Shown here in pieces: positions 1 through 8,054 of a DNA stretch of 64,000 bases. The translations under genes and the position numbers were made by a program. Source of the DNA: DATAEK01 sp036258055 (GTDB taxonomy: Bacteria; Acidobacteriota; Vicinamibacteria; Vicinamibacterales; 2-12-FULL-66-21); the NCBI GenBank assembly GCA_036258055.1, contig DATAEK010000118.1, positions 1 through 64,000 on the forward strand, given 5' to 3'. Each line of letters opens with the position of its first letter. Within the stretch, counting starts at the first letter, position 1. The notes under the pieces are model-generated. The model did no database searches. It worked only from the letters and a program-made list of their open reading frames with translations, and had not been told where the DNA came from.

Positions 1-1116
1 GCTGATCTCTGATCCGTCGAACGGCAGCAGCGGTTCCTCCGGGTCGAACGGCGCCGCCGGATCCTCCAGGTTGTGAACGCTGACGCCGAGCAGCCGCACC
101 GGCCGCGTCGCTGCCTCCGTGCGCTCCAGCAACTCGACGGCGCGCGTGGCAATGTCATCCGCATCCCTCGACGACGGCGTCTTCGAATGGCTGCGCGTGA
201 TCGTCGTGAAATCCGAGTAGCGGACCTTGATCGTCACCGTGCGGCAGAGCAGCGTCTTGCGTTCCAGCCACGCGGCTCCTTCGCGCGCCATCTCGTCGAC
301 CGCGGCACGGATCTCCTGGGCGTCGACGAGATCCTGCGAGAACGTATTCTCGGTGCCCGACGACTTCGCCGCCCGATTCGGAACGACCGGCCGATCGTCG
401 TGACCGTCGGCGAGCCGGCGCAGCCAGTCTGCCTGACTGCCGACCGCCTCGCGCAGTAACGCCGGATCGGCGGTCCGGACCTGGATGAGCCGCTCGATGC
501 CGCGATCACGCAGCCGCGTCGCGGTCACGGGACCGACGCCCCACAAGGCATCAACCGGCAGCTTCTGGAGAAACCGCTCGACGCGTTCGGGTGCGATCAC
601 CGTCAGGCCGTCCGGCTTCTTCCACGCCGAGGCGATCTTCGCGAGGAATTTGTTGGGTGCGACGCCCGCTGACGCGCTCAGCTGCGTGGTCTCGCGGATG
701 GCGGCTTTCAGCCGTTCAGCGACGCGAAGACCGAGCGGCTCATGCCACGCGTTCTCGGTGACGTCCAGGTACGCTTCGTCGAGCGAGAGTGGTTCGACGA
801 GCCGCGTCACCGATTGGAAGATTGCAAACACCGACTGTGAAGCGTCGCGGTACCGAGCGAAGTTGGGCCGGACGATGATGAGCGACGGGCAGAGCCGAAT
901 CGCGCGCGACATCGGCATCGCCGACCTGACCCCGAACGCGCGCGCTTCGTAGCTGGCCGCCGCGACGACCCCCCGATGCTGACCACCGACGGCAACCGGC
1001 TTTCCACGCAGGGACGGATCGTCGCGCTGCTCCACGGACGCGTAGAACGCATCCATGTCGATGTGGAGGATGCGGCGGAGGGGGTCGCGAGTCGGCAGTC
1101 GGTAGTCGGCAGTCAC
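1..1116 (-). CDS. dinB: DNA polymerase IV (Y-family), 3' end cut by window edge
   Basis: Error-prone translesion polymerase that extends primers past DNA damage. The N-terminal palm motif HIDMDAFYASVE is at about residues 18-29 and the second catalytic motif SLDEAYLD follows in the palm; the little-finger region contains SGTENTFSQDL. The frame is still open at base 1 after about 372 codons, close to full family length (350-410), so only a few C-terminal residues should be missing. Start: the ATG at 1056 lies after the first catalytic Asp, so translation must begin upstream. The only common start codon in frame is GTG 1116, after a TGA at 1126-1128. Its first dozen residues (VTADYRLPTRDP) are encoded by the short-word repeat at 1087-1212, which is odd. 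No Shine-Dalgarno is seen. Not related to the DinB-fold (YfiT-like) proteins elsewhere in the window. Confidence 0.93.
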   Translation of the reverse strand, partial: MTADYRLPTRDPLRRILHIDMDAFYASVEQRDDPSLRGKPVAVGGQHRGVVAAASYEARAFGVRSAMPMSRAIRLCPSLIIVRPNFARYRDASQSVFAIFQSVTRLVEPLSLDEAYLDVTENAWHEPLGLRVAERLKAAIRETTQLSASAGVAPNKFLAKIASAWKKPDGLTVIAPERVERFLQKLPVDALWGVGPVTATRLRDRGIERLIQVRTADPALLREAVGSQADWLRRLADGHDDRPVVPNRAAKSSGTENTFSQDLVDAQEIRAAVDEMAREGAAWLERKTLLCRTVTIKVRYSDFTTITRSHSKTPSSRDADDIATRAVELLERTEAATRPVRLLGVSVHNLEDPAAPFDPEEPLLPFDGSEIS

Positions 1117-1212
1117 GGTCGTCAGTCAATCGTCAGTCGTACATCGCGTCCGCTTCAAGCCGCGGCCGACCATCGATTGACGACTGACTGCCGACTGCGA
1201 CCGTCGACTCGC
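1087..1212. repeat. Short-word degenerate repeat tract (GACTGCC / GTCGGCA words)
   Basis: Irregular repetition of GTCGGCAGTC-like words on the left and complementary GACTGCCGAC-like words on the right, with GTCAATCGTCAGTC against GATTGACGACTGAC, so the tract is roughly an imperfect inverted repeat. It overlaps the proposed start of the polymerase IV gene. One of more than a dozen such tracts here, each with its own word. Confidence 0.8.
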
Positions 1213-1233
1213 GACTGTCGACCCGCGAATAAG

Positions 1234-1815
1234 TTACTGTTGCATCCTTCTGATCGTCGCGAGCTTGATCGGCTCGTCTGCGTAGTCGTCGATCTGGACG
1301 CCTGATTCGCCACCCGGCTTCACCCGCGCGGCCGCGGCCATCCGTCCGCTACCCAGGCCCACGTCGTCCACGTTCATCTCGATGACGGCGACCTCGTAGC
1401 CGGCACGCGGCTTTGCATCGGCGGCGCCGCCGCCAAGGAAGAAGATGGGTTTCTCGGTCACGACCACGATTCTGCGTCCCTTTGGTGCGTCGGTCTGTCT
1501 CGCCCAGCGGATGACAGTCTTCTGATCGCCATGCTGAACGTAGCCGACATCCGGCGCCTTCCTCAAGGCGGTCAGGAAGCTGGGATACCCTCCGGTCTTG
1601 AGCGCGGTTTCGACCGCCGTCCGGTCGAAGTCCGGCGTGTAGCGTTCGATGTGAACCTGAATCGTCGCCGACGCGGCAGCGGCACCGGATTTGACTGCGG
1701 TCGCATTCGCGCTGAACGTTTCCGGAGCGCCGACGTTGCGGCGCGCCGTCTGCGCCGCGCCCGTTGCGGTGGCGACGACAAGAAGGGCGAGAGTGACGCA
1801 AGACCCTGTTCGCAC
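1234..1815 (-). CDS. Putative secreted protein of unknown function
   Basis: 193 residues from GTG 1815, chosen because AAAGGAGG lies 5 nt upstream and the following 20 residues (VRTGSCVTLALLVVATATGA) form a signal peptide. The mature part contains TIQVHIERYTPDFDRTAVE and later a VVTEKPIFFLGGG stretch. It looks like a family I associate with acidobacterial secreted proteins of no known function (memory, not a search). No catalytic motif, membrane segment or lipobox is visible. It lies 54 nt downstream of the lipoprotein gene on the same strand, so the two may be co-transcribed. The function is not assigned. Confidence 0.75.
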   Translation of the reverse strand: MRTGSCVTLALLVVATATGAAQTARRNVGAPETFSANATAVKSGAAAASATIQVHIERYTPDFDRTAVETALKTGGYPSFLTALRKAPDVGYVQHGDQKTVIRWARQTDAPKGRRIVVVTEKPIFFLGGGAADAKPRAGYEVAVIEMNVDDVGLGSGRMAAAARVKPGGESGVQIDDYADEPIKLATIRRMQQ

Positions 1816-1868
1816 GGATCCTCCTTTTGAGCGACGAGATGACCAGTGACGGTCCGGCACGTTGCGGA

Positions 1869-2399
1869 CTACTGGCCCTTCCGCCAGCGGCCAATGGATA
1901 GCGGTTTGCCGTTGTCGTCCTGTGTCGTCAGCGTCAGCAGATTACCCTGGACCTCCCAGTGACGTGGACGCGTGAGCGCCAGCGGTCCGGTGCTGCCGCT
2001 CTGACCCGGGACGATGTACGTGAGGGTGTGATTCTGCATGTCGACCGCCGTTCGCCCGTCGGAGGAAATCACGCCATCCCTGATGTCGATGCCGGCGGCA
2101 CGGAGCAGATCCGCTGATGCCTGGTCGGCGCGGATTTCAATCCTCAGGTTGCTGAACTCATCATAGGTCAGCGTGCCGGACCCTTTCAGCGTGATGGCCG
2201 GCCCTCCCGGCGGGTAGACCTCGAACGACTCGAGTGACCACCGTCCTTCGAGATACTTGCGAGCCTGAGTGAGCGTTCCGGCTCCCGTGTCCACAGGACC
2301 GGCCTTGACCGGTCGCTGACTCGGTGCCGAACTGCAGGCTGCCGCGGCAGTGAGGAGCGAAGCGACGATGACCCAGGACAGACCGGAGCGAAGGTTCAT
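1869..2399 (-). CDS. Putative lipoprotein of unknown function
   Basis: 176 residues from ATG 2399, preceded by AAGAGGA about 5 nt upstream; an in-frame ATG at 2429 is possible but lacks this site. The N-terminus has a signal sequence ending in the lipobox-like LTAAAACSS, so the product is probably lipidated at that Cys and anchored in the envelope. The rest (ARKYLEGRWSLESFEVYPP, then mixed beta-strand-like sequence) vaguely recalls small lipocalin-like domains with an opening GRW motif, but this is weak. First gene of a possible two-gene unit with the secreted protein at 1234-1815. Confidence 0.75.
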   Translation of the reverse strand: MNLRSGLSWVIVASLLTAAAACSSAPSQRPVKAGPVDTGAGTLTQARKYLEGRWSLESFEVYPPGGPAITLKGSGTLTYDEFSNLRIEIRADQASADLLRAAGIDIRDGVISSDGRTAVDMQNHTLTYIVPGQSGSTGPLALTRPRHWEVQGNLLTLTTQDDNGKPLSIGRWRKGQ

Positions 2400-2591
2400 G
2401 AGAGTCCTCTTGACGTGATCGTGGGCCATTGAAAAGCCCGGCCTGAATGGCCAGTCTGGCCCTCAGTAGCCAACGAGCCCCTAGCCCAGTGTCGTGTCTC
2501 CGAAGTTCGTTGGCGACGCGCCACTAGAGATTCTTACGCAAAACGATCGGTGGGTCGCAGGGTATTTCCATTCGTCCCACAAGGGTGTTGC

Positions 2592-2725
2592 TTGTCCGCG
2601 GTCCGCGGTCGGCTGTCCGCGGTCGGCTGTCCGCGGTCCGCTGTCCGCTGTCGGCGGTCCGCGGCCGACTGTGATTATCGACTGTGACTGCCGACTCCCG
2701 ACTGTCGACTGCCGACTGTCCGGTC
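2592..2725. repeat. Short-word degenerate repeat tract (CCGCGGTC / GACTGCC words)
   Basis: Repeats CCGCGGTCGGCTGTCCG-like words, then passes into GACTGCCGACT-like words like those at 1087-1212. The 3' end of the membrane protein gene (stop TAA at 2675-2677) lies inside it. Together with 2430-2591, where I see nothing, it fills the gap between the lipoprotein and membrane protein genes. Confidence 0.8.
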
Positions 2726-3349
2726 CACAAAACCCAGCCACGGGATCAGCAGCCACATGCTCAGCCCGGTCACCGCGAGCGTGTGAACGTCGGGCGGCGG
2801 CGGGCCGAACGTCGCGGCCAGGTAGGCGACGACCAGGAAACCGATCAGGATCCAGAACGAAATCCGCCTCGCGACGTCAGGTCTGGTCCCCATGTAGACA
2901 AAGATGCCGGCGGCGAATAGGGCGAATTCCACCACGAGCGTGGCGGGAATCGAATTCCACAGTCCCAGTCCGAGATACGGGCCGTGCGGCAGCACCGGCA
3001 TGTCCGGACGATGTGCGATGACGTCGAGGACCCAGTGGCTCAGGACCGCACCGGCGAGGAGCAGCGCGATCCGGGTCGTTCGACGAGTCCTCGTGACGAG
3101 ATAGAAGATGACAAACACGGCGGCCCACCCGAGTCCGCCGACGAGACTGTGCGTGATCGGGTAATCGTAGAAATCGAACGGAGTGACCGCGGTGATGCCG
3201 GGCGCGATGCGCACGTGCTCGAGCCCGAGGAGCAGCATAATCGGCCAGAGCAAATCGACGAACTGCGCCGCGGCGATCCACGTCGCCAGTGAAAGGCCCG
3301 GCGCCGCACGCTTGCCAGCGAGGCCAACCGCGATGTGCCCGAGGAACAT
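2675..3349 (-). CDS. Multi-pass membrane protein, YdjM/DUF457-like
   Basis: 224 residues from ATG 3349. It has about six hydrophobic segments and conserved-looking polar motifs: MFLGHIAVGLAGK at the N-terminus, YDYPITHSLVGG, and HWVLDVIAHRPDMPV. The paired His and Asp residues near membrane ends resemble the YdjM/LexA-binding inner-membrane hydrolase-like superfamily (family-level resemblance; function unknown). The last 14 or so residues (TVGSRQSGVGSHSR) are translated from the short-word repeat tract, so the native stop was probably lost or displaced. It follows the DedA gene on the same strand after about 60 nt that hold a small palindrome. Confidence 0.8.
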   Translation of the reverse strand: MFLGHIAVGLAGKRAAPGLSLATWIAAAQFVDLLWPIMLLLGLEHVRIAPGITAVTPFDFYDYPITHSLVGGLGWAAVFVIFYLVTRTRRTTRIALLLAGAVLSHWVLDVIAHRPDMPVLPHGPYLGLGLWNSIPATLVVEFALFAAGIFVYMGTRPDVARRISFWILIGFLVVAYLAATFGPPPPDVHTLAVTGLSMWLLIPWLGFVDRTVGSRQSGVGSHSR

Positions 3350-3392
3350 CGTGGCGATTCTAATCGCTGGCCACTGCTGCCCACGGTGCGCG

Positions 3393-3410
3393 GTCCGGCT
3401 AGAGCCGGAC
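3393..3410. repeat. Compact palindrome, 8-bp stem with AG loop
   Basis: GTCCGGCT, AG, then AGCCGGAC, followed by GCTACG. The architecture matches the palindromes at 11962-11979 and 31172-31189 (8-bp stem, 2-nt purine loop, then NCT). It lies between the DedA gene and the downstream membrane protein gene and may act as an RNA hairpin. Confidence 0.6.
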
Positions 3411-3411
3411 G

Positions 3412-3960
3412 CTACGTGAGCGGCCGGCGTCGCAGCATCCACATCAGCACCGCCAGCACGATGAAGCCTGGGACTACCCAGATCATCCATTCCGGCAGGG
3501 CCATCTGTTTGAGCCACGCCGGGCCGCCCCATGCGACGAAGGCCATAATCGTGCCGGCCCAGATGAATGCGCCGGCCAGATTCGCCGCGCAGAACCTGAT
3601 CGCGGAGACGTCCGCCGCGGCGGCAGCCAGCCCGATGGCGATCCGGACGCCAGGCGCAAAGCGGCAGAGAAAGCCAGCCCACGCGCCGTGTGCTCGCACC
3701 CGGCGCAGGACCGCGTCGCGGACGGCGCGGCCCGTCTGCACGCGCTGCAGCGACCGGCCGAGCCACCCGCGTGCCGCGAAGAAATAGAACTGATCGCCCG
3801 CGGCCGCGCCGAGCGCGCCCGCGACGAGCACCGCGACGGGGTTGAGCTGCCGCATTCCGACGAGGACGCTCGCGGCGACGAAGACGATTTCCCCTTCGAT
3901 CGCCGCGGCCGCGCCGATGAGGACGTAGGTCCCGACGCTCGCGGGACCTGTCGGGATCAC
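3412..3960 (-). CDS. DedA family membrane protein (VTT domain)
   Basis: 182 residues from GTG 3960. The start overlaps the aminotransferase stop as GTGA (3957-3960), implying translational coupling. The protein has the family's glycine-rich re-entrant region (LVAGALGAAAGDQFYFFAAR), the CRFAPGVRIAIGLAAAA motif corresponding to F-x-R-x-x-P-x-x-R in DedA proteins, and a C-terminal hydrophobic helix ending in basic residues. DedA proteins are linked to lipid carrier (undecaprenyl phosphate or phosphatidylethanolamine) flipping and membrane homeostasis. Its tie to an aminotransferase and a radical SAM enzyme suggests work on a lipid-linked substrate, which is inference. Confidence 0.88.
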   Translation of the reverse strand: MIPTGPASVGTYVLIGAAAAIEGEIVFVAASVLVGMRQLNPVAVLVAGALGAAAGDQFYFFAARGWLGRSLQRVQTGRAVRDAVLRRVRAHGAWAGFLCRFAPGVRIAIGLAAAAADVSAIRFCAANLAGAFIWAGTIMAFVAWGGPAWLKQMALPEWMIWVVPGFIVLAVLMWMLRRRPLT

Positions 3961-5207
3961 GCCGGGCTCCGCGCCAGCGGCGCCGCGGCCGCCATCAGCC
4001 TGGCGATCACCGCCTCCACGTCGTCGTCGGTCAGCGACGAGTAGACGGGTACCTGAATCGTGTCCGCCGCGCGCTCGGCGCCCGGCGCCTCGGTTTCCTC
4101 GCCGAAGAGCGCGAGTCGCGTGCAGACGTCCACGTGGAGCGTGTCGACGTCGAGCCCGCGGCGGATTGCCCGCCACGCGAGCTGATCGCGGGTATTCGAG
4201 TGGACGGCGTACTGGTAGAACGCGTGCGTGCGGTCGGGTGGCACCGTTGGTGGTTCGAGCCAGGGGATGCGACGCAGCGCCTCGGTGACGCGCTGCGCGT
4301 GCCGCCGCGTCCGCTCCGTCCACTCGTCGACGAGCTTCAACGCCGCGAGTCCGATCGCCGCCTGCACGTTCGCGTACCGCTCCTGGTAGCCGATCGGGAG
4401 CGGATCGAGCGGACGGATCTTCTCCCACAGATACACATCGGGCTTTCGTTCGAACCAGGATGTGCCCCAGAGGATTGGAAAGCCGGTCAGCGTGAAGATC
4501 GACGGGCGCATGAAGAGGCGTTGAATGCGGCCGATGCGGATCCGACGCAGCACGCGCGCCTCGTCCGGCCAGGGCTCCTGCGCCGCGATTCCAGCCGCGC
4601 GCTCGCCCAGCGCCGGATCCGTCGCGACGCCGATCCCACCGCCGAACGTATTCAGCGGCTTCAGCGTTTGGAAGCTGAAAAACGCCGCGTGACCGAACGT
4701 GCCGACCTCGCGGCCGCGGAACGTCGCGCCGAGCGCGTGCGCGCAGTCCTCGATCATCACGAGCCCGTGCCGTTCGACGATAGCGCCGATACGGTCCATG
4801 TCGCACGGCAGGCCGTAGATGTGGGTCGGGACGACAGCGCGGGTTCTCTCCGTGATCGCGCGTTCGAGCTTCTCCGGATCAATTGTCAAGGTGTGCGGAT
4901 CGACGTCGACGAAAACCGGCCGGAGCCCGGCGACACGCACCATTTCAGGCACGACCCAGAAGGTGAGCGCCGGGCAGATGACCTCGGATCCGGCGGGTAG
5001 ATCCAGCGCCCGGAGGATGTACAGGAACGCCATCCTGCCGAACGATGCGGAGAACGCGCGAGGCACGTGGAGCCGCGCCGCGAACGCCTGCTCGAATTCC
5101 GCGATCGCTGGTCCCTGGACCAGCGTGCCGGCCCGGCGGCACTCGCGGATGATGCGATCGGAACCGGGGGCAACGCGGGCGCCGTAACGTGAGATGGCTT
5201 TCAACAT
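3957..5207 (-). CDS. DegT/DnrJ/EryC1/StrS-family PLP aminotransferase
   Basis: 416 residues from ATG 5207, which overlaps the last codons of the radical SAM gene by 7 nt. The fold-type I core shows MIEDCAHALGA (the Asp that contacts the PLP ring nitrogen) and HAAFFSFQTLKPLNTFGGG with the probable Schiff-base Lys. Family members usually transaminate nucleotide-linked keto-sugars. The middle carries QRLFMRPSIFTLTGFPILWG and a WFERKPDVYLWEK stretch that are not part of the common core as I know it and may shape an unusual acceptor site. No other sugar-nucleotide genes are adjacent, so the substrate is unknown. Transcribed between the radical SAM and DedA genes. Confidence 0.9.
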   Translation of the reverse strand: MLKAISRYGARVAPGSDRIIRECRRAGTLVQGPAIAEFEQAFAARLHVPRAFSASFGRMAFLYILRALDLPAGSEVICPALTFWVVPEMVRVAGLRPVFVDVDPHTLTIDPEKLERAITERTRAVVPTHIYGLPCDMDRIGAIVERHGLVMIEDCAHALGATFRGREVGTFGHAAFFSFQTLKPLNTFGGGIGVATDPALGERAAGIAAQEPWPDEARVLRRIRIGRIQRLFMRPSIFTLTGFPILWGTSWFERKPDVYLWEKIRPLDPLPIGYQERYANVQAAIGLAALKLVDEWTERTRRHAQRVTEALRRIPWLEPPTVPPDRTHAFYQYAVHSNTRDQLAWRAIRRGLDVDTLHVDVCTRLALFGEETEAPGAERAADTIQVPVYSSLTDDDVEAVIARLMAAAAPLARSPA

Positions 5208-6595
5208 ACGACCGGCCTCATCCGGACCTCTTCCTGGCGGCCGTGAAGGGCTGCGACCCTCCGATCCATGTGGCGCGCGAAGTTCCGCGCGCGCTGATCC
5301 TGTACGCGGCTGAAGTTCACCGCGAACGACGGTCGCATGTAGAAGCGGGTGTACGCCGCGCCCAGCAGAAACCTGAGCTCCTCGGCGCGCAGAGACGGGT
5401 GGTGGAATGTCGGCGTGAAGCCGTCGAACCGTTGCCAGTCGCGCTCGTACACGCGCGGCTCGAGCTGCTTCCACAGCGGCGTTCCGGGATAGGGCGTCAG
5501 AATCTTGAATTGCGCGAATGTCGACCCGAGATCGATGGCGTAGTGGATGGTGGCGGCAACCGAGTGCCAGTCATCCTGGAGGAAGCCGATGACGTAGAAC
5601 CCGGCGGTGAAGATTCCGCGCCGCCGGCAGTGGTCCACGATCGCGCGCTGATGGCTGGGCGGCGTCGGCCGCCGACCGACGCGACGCAGCGTCTCCGAAG
5701 ACACCGACTCGACACCGAAACTGATCGATCGCAGGCCCGCCCGTCGCAACCGATTCAGCAGATCGGGATCCAACCGGTCGAGCCGCGTCTCGCACTCGAA
5801 CTCCAGCTCGAGGCCGCGGCTGCGAATCTCGTCGCAGAGCGCGAGCATGCGCTCGCGCTCCTGAGTGAAGAGCGGATCGCGAAAGATGACGTACGGGTTG
5901 GGATAGCGTTCGCACAGCAGCGCGAGCTCCTCGCCGACGTTTTCGACCGAACGCGCGCGATACCCGGCGAGAATCCGGTGCGGGCAGTACGTGCAGAACT
6001 CCGGGCAGCCGCGACTGGCGATGAGGGGGAATCCCCGTCCTGCCGGCCGGATGATGCGGAATCCCCGTTGTTGCGGGTGCATCCCCACGAGGTCCCAGCG
6101 CGGAAACGGCAGCTCGTCGAGGTGCTCGACCGCAGGGCTGACGACGCGTCCGGCGAGCCGCTCGCCGCCGGCCAGCCGGCGCGCGGCATGCTCGGGCTCG
6201 CCGTTGACCACGAAGTCCACCCAGCCGTCGTACAACTCGGGCATCTTCGACGCCGTGAGCCCGATGGCCCCCACGTAGGTCCCGCGCGCGCGCATCGCGT
6301 CAGCCCATCTCGCCTCCCGCCGGTAGTCGACGAGAGACGTGAGCACGATCGCGATGTCGGCGTCGGGAGTGTCGTCTTCGTCTTCCACGAAGATGACTTC
6401 GTGCCTCCTTTCCGCGAAGATGGCGGCCACGTACGCGAGCTGTCCGCTCGGGACCGTGATGAAACGCTCTTTGAAAAAGGTAACCACGCGGATCACGCGG
6501 GAGAACGGCGTCACCCGGGAGGCGTAGCCACCGGCTACGGAATCCTTCGAGACGTACCCGTCCTGCCCGCGGAGGTCCGCCAGCACGACACGCAT
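5201..6595 (-). CDS. B12-binding-domain radical SAM protein
   Basis: 464 residues from ATG 6595, with GGAGGTG 6 nt upstream. The first ~150 residues form a cobalamin-binding-like domain (MRVVLADLRG, then SGQLAYVAAIFAERRHEV and DIAIVLTSLVDYRRE). The radical SAM barrel follows with the cluster motif CPEFCTYC (C-x3-C-x2-C) at about residues 205-212, plus FRDPLFTQ, ISFGVESVS and YVIGFLQDD, typical of the class B Elp3/MiaB-like fold. Such enzymes often methylate or cyclise unactivated carbons. First gene of an overlapping run with the DegT aminotransferase and DedA genes. The reaction is unknown. Confidence 0.92.
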   Translation of the reverse strand: MRVVLADLRGQDGYVSKDSVAGGYASRVTPFSRVIRVVTFFKERFITVPSGQLAYVAAIFAERRHEVIFVEDEDDTPDADIAIVLTSLVDYRREARWADAMRARGTYVGAIGLTASKMPELYDGWVDFVVNGEPEHAARRLAGGERLAGRVVSPAVEHLDELPFPRWDLVGMHPQQRGFRIIRPAGRGFPLIASRGCPEFCTYCPHRILAGYRARSVENVGEELALLCERYPNPYVIFRDPLFTQERERMLALCDEIRSRGLELEFECETRLDRLDPDLLNRLRRAGLRSISFGVESVSSETLRRVGRRPTPPSHQRAIVDHCRRRGIFTAGFYVIGFLQDDWHSVAATIHYAIDLGSTFAQFKILTPYPGTPLWKQLEPRVYERDWQRFDGFTPTFHHPSLRAEELRFLLGAAYTRFYMRPSFAVNFSRVQDQRARNFARHMDRRVAALHGRQEEVRMRPVVC

Positions 6596-6617
6596 GTCGA
6601 CACCTCCGTCTGAACCA

Positions 6618-6722
6618 GACCGGGGGGCTTCGCCCCGCCGGACCCCCAACGCCGTCGCTCGCGGGGCCGTTCGCCCCGCTCCGCTCCGGCGACGCGCGCC
6701 TGCGGCGCGCCAATCAGAAACG
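6618..6722. repeat. GC-rich interspersed element with GGGGCGAAGCCCC core
   Basis: Read on the minus strand it contains GCGAACGGC, GCGAGCGACGGCG, GGGGGTCCGG and the hairpin GGGGCGAAGCCCC (6624-6636), and ends just before the radical SAM start. A related element with the same order of words lies at 24068-24172, also immediately upstream of a gene. A second inverted repeat (GGCGCGCC, near 6700) is present. Confidence 0.6.
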
Positions 6723-6739
6723 AGCTGCAGTGGAAAAAG

Positions 6740-7315
6740 TCAGACGAGCGGAGGACCGCGCGGACGTGACGGTGTCGTCGACGACTCGGAGACGATAGGG
6801 TCGGAATAACAGAGGGCAGCGCGGGGAACGAGGGTCGCGACGAGGAGCGGGAGCCGGACGATGGCGCTGTCCGGGTCGCTGCCGATCGAATACGCGTCGG
6901 CAGCAGCGGGATGCCCGCCGCTGACGATCGGTCCCGGCGGCGCCCGATGCGACCGGGCAGGAAGCCGTGGTTGGGTGAAGCGTCCGTGGCCCCGGTTGAG
7001 CCACGCGACGATTTCAAGGTTCTCAGTGGTCGCGACGAGATCGACCTGGCCGTCGCGATTCAGGTCGCCGGCGACGAGGCGCTGGACGTGCCGAGGCGTC
7101 CGCAGCCAGGTGACCGTGCCGCCGGAGAACGTCAGCCGAATGGCTTGTCTGTCGGGGCTGCTGACTATCGCAACCTGATCCGTGCGGCCGTCACCGTTCA
7201 GATCAGCAAAGAGCCGATCGTCGGCGGCGGCAGGGCTGCTCTGGATGGCCCAGAGCGCGGCGGCAAACGCGACGGCCTTCCACAGGCGATGGGCGGTCAC
7301 GTGCACGGACCCCAT
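6740..7315 (-). CDS. Secreted FG-GAP/VCBS-repeat protein
   Basis: 191 residues from ATG 7315. A signal peptide (AFAAALWAIQSSPAAA) precedes two FG-GAP/VCBS-type repeats, each with a calcium-loop motif: ADLNGDGRTDQVAIV at about residues 37-51 and GDLNRDGQVDLVATT at about 84-98. These normally form beta-propeller blades for calcium-stabilised binding. Two blades are too few for a closed propeller. The C-terminal third is Pro/Arg-rich and low in motif content, so the gene may be a shortened relative. It is divergent from the cupin gene (60-nt gap). Confidence 0.7.
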   Translation of the reverse strand: MGSVHVTAHRLWKAVAFAAALWAIQSSPAAADDRLFADLNGDGRTDQVAIVSSPDRQAIRLTFSGGTVTWLRTPRHVQRLVAGDLNRDGQVDLVATTENLEIVAWLNRGHGRFTQPRLPARSHRAPPGPIVSGGHPAAADAYSIGSDPDSAIVRLPLLVATLVPRAALCYSDPIVSESSTTPSRPRGPPLV

Positions 7316-7375
7316 GTGACAGATCTATTCTGGCATACGATCGATTAAACAGAGTCTTACAGCCGGGAGGTTCAC

Positions 7376-7798
7376 ATGGCCGAGGCGCCAACGGTTGAGA
7401 AGCACGCCGGCCTGGCGTGGATTCGTGGCAGCGGTCTATGCCGTCAGTGGAACGGCATCGAGTACAAGCTCGGCATGTCCGGCAAGAACGTCGGCGCGAC
7501 ACAACTCTCGATGAACGTCGCCACGATTCCGCCTGGTGGCGTCGCCGGCGCTCACATCCACGTCGGCTTCGAAGTCATGCTCTACATCCTCGAGGGACGG
7601 GTGCGTCACGACTACGGCGAGGATCTCGTGTACCGCGTCGAGCACCAGGCGGGCGACTTCATCTTCATCGAGCCCGGCGTTCCTCACGAGGTCTACAACC
7701 TCAGCGAGACCGATCCCGTCGTTGCCGTCGTGGCGCGCTCGAGTGCGGACGAATGGGACAGGATCGTGCCGTACGTGAAGAAGACGGACAGGAGGTAG
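7376..7798 (+). CDS. Single-domain cupin
   Basis: 140 residues with GGGAGG 6 nt before the ATG. Cupin motif 1 is AHIHVGFEVMLYILEGRV (His, His, Glu metal ligands at about residues 60-68) and motif 2 is GDFIFIEPGVPHEVYN with the third His. Together they form the metal site of a small beta-barrel. Cupins range from sugar isomerases and dioxygenases to non-catalytic binding proteins, and nothing here picks one. No signal peptide, so probably cytoplasmic. Confidence 0.88.
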   Translation: MAEAPTVEKHAGLAWIRGSGLCRQWNGIEYKLGMSGKNVGATQLSMNVATIPPGGVAGAHIHVGFEVMLYILEGRVRHDYGEDLVYRVEHQAGDFIFIEPGVPHEVYNLSETDPVVAVVARSSADEWDRIVPYVKKTDRR

Positions 7799-7830
7799 GG
7801 CGCACGTCCCGCCAACCGCGTTCACACTCT

Positions 7831-7888
7831 CGAACGCCGAACGCCGAACATCCCCAGCACCCGAACCCGACCCCCGAACGCCGAGCAT
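7831..7888. repeat. Short-word degenerate repeat tract (CGAACGC words)
   Basis: CGAACGCCGAACGCCGAAC, then variants (CCGAACCCGACCCCCGAACG). The same word reappears at 59559-59583. Confidence 0.75.
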
Positions 7889-7922
7889 TCGATTCACGTG
7901 CGACATCGAGCCGCACGGCCTC

Positions 7923-8033
7923 ATGTGGCTCGCGCTCCCATCCGCCCCGCGCAGCAACCGCGCGCGTTACGTCGATCAACTGGACCGCTTCAAAGCGGCC
8001 ATCGAAGGACGCAGCAACGGCTCAATTCAGTGA
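7923..8033 (+). other. Possible small ORF or gene remnant
   Basis: 36 codons from ATG 7923 to TGA 8031-8033, reading LMWLALPSAPRSNRARYVDQ and then a helix-like DRFKAAIEGR. The frame is open upstream into the repeat tract, so this could be the 3' end of a lost gene. There is no Shine-Dalgarno and no family is recognised. The remaining 7799-8054 gap holds only the repeat tract. Confidence 0.25.
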
Positions 8034-8054
8034 GATGCGAAGTACGATGAGGGC

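Noticed and set aside
485..952. Open frame on the plus strand opposite polymerase IV
   Set aside because: It is antisense to the clear DinB-type polymerase frame and has Arg/Ser-rich composition typical of GC-rich shadow frames.
1054..1056. ATG at 1056 as start of polymerase IV
   Set aside because: It would remove the first catalytic Asp of the palm domain.
1087..1212. CRISPR-like array
   Set aside because: Words are far too short and irregular, spacers are absent, and no cas genes are present.
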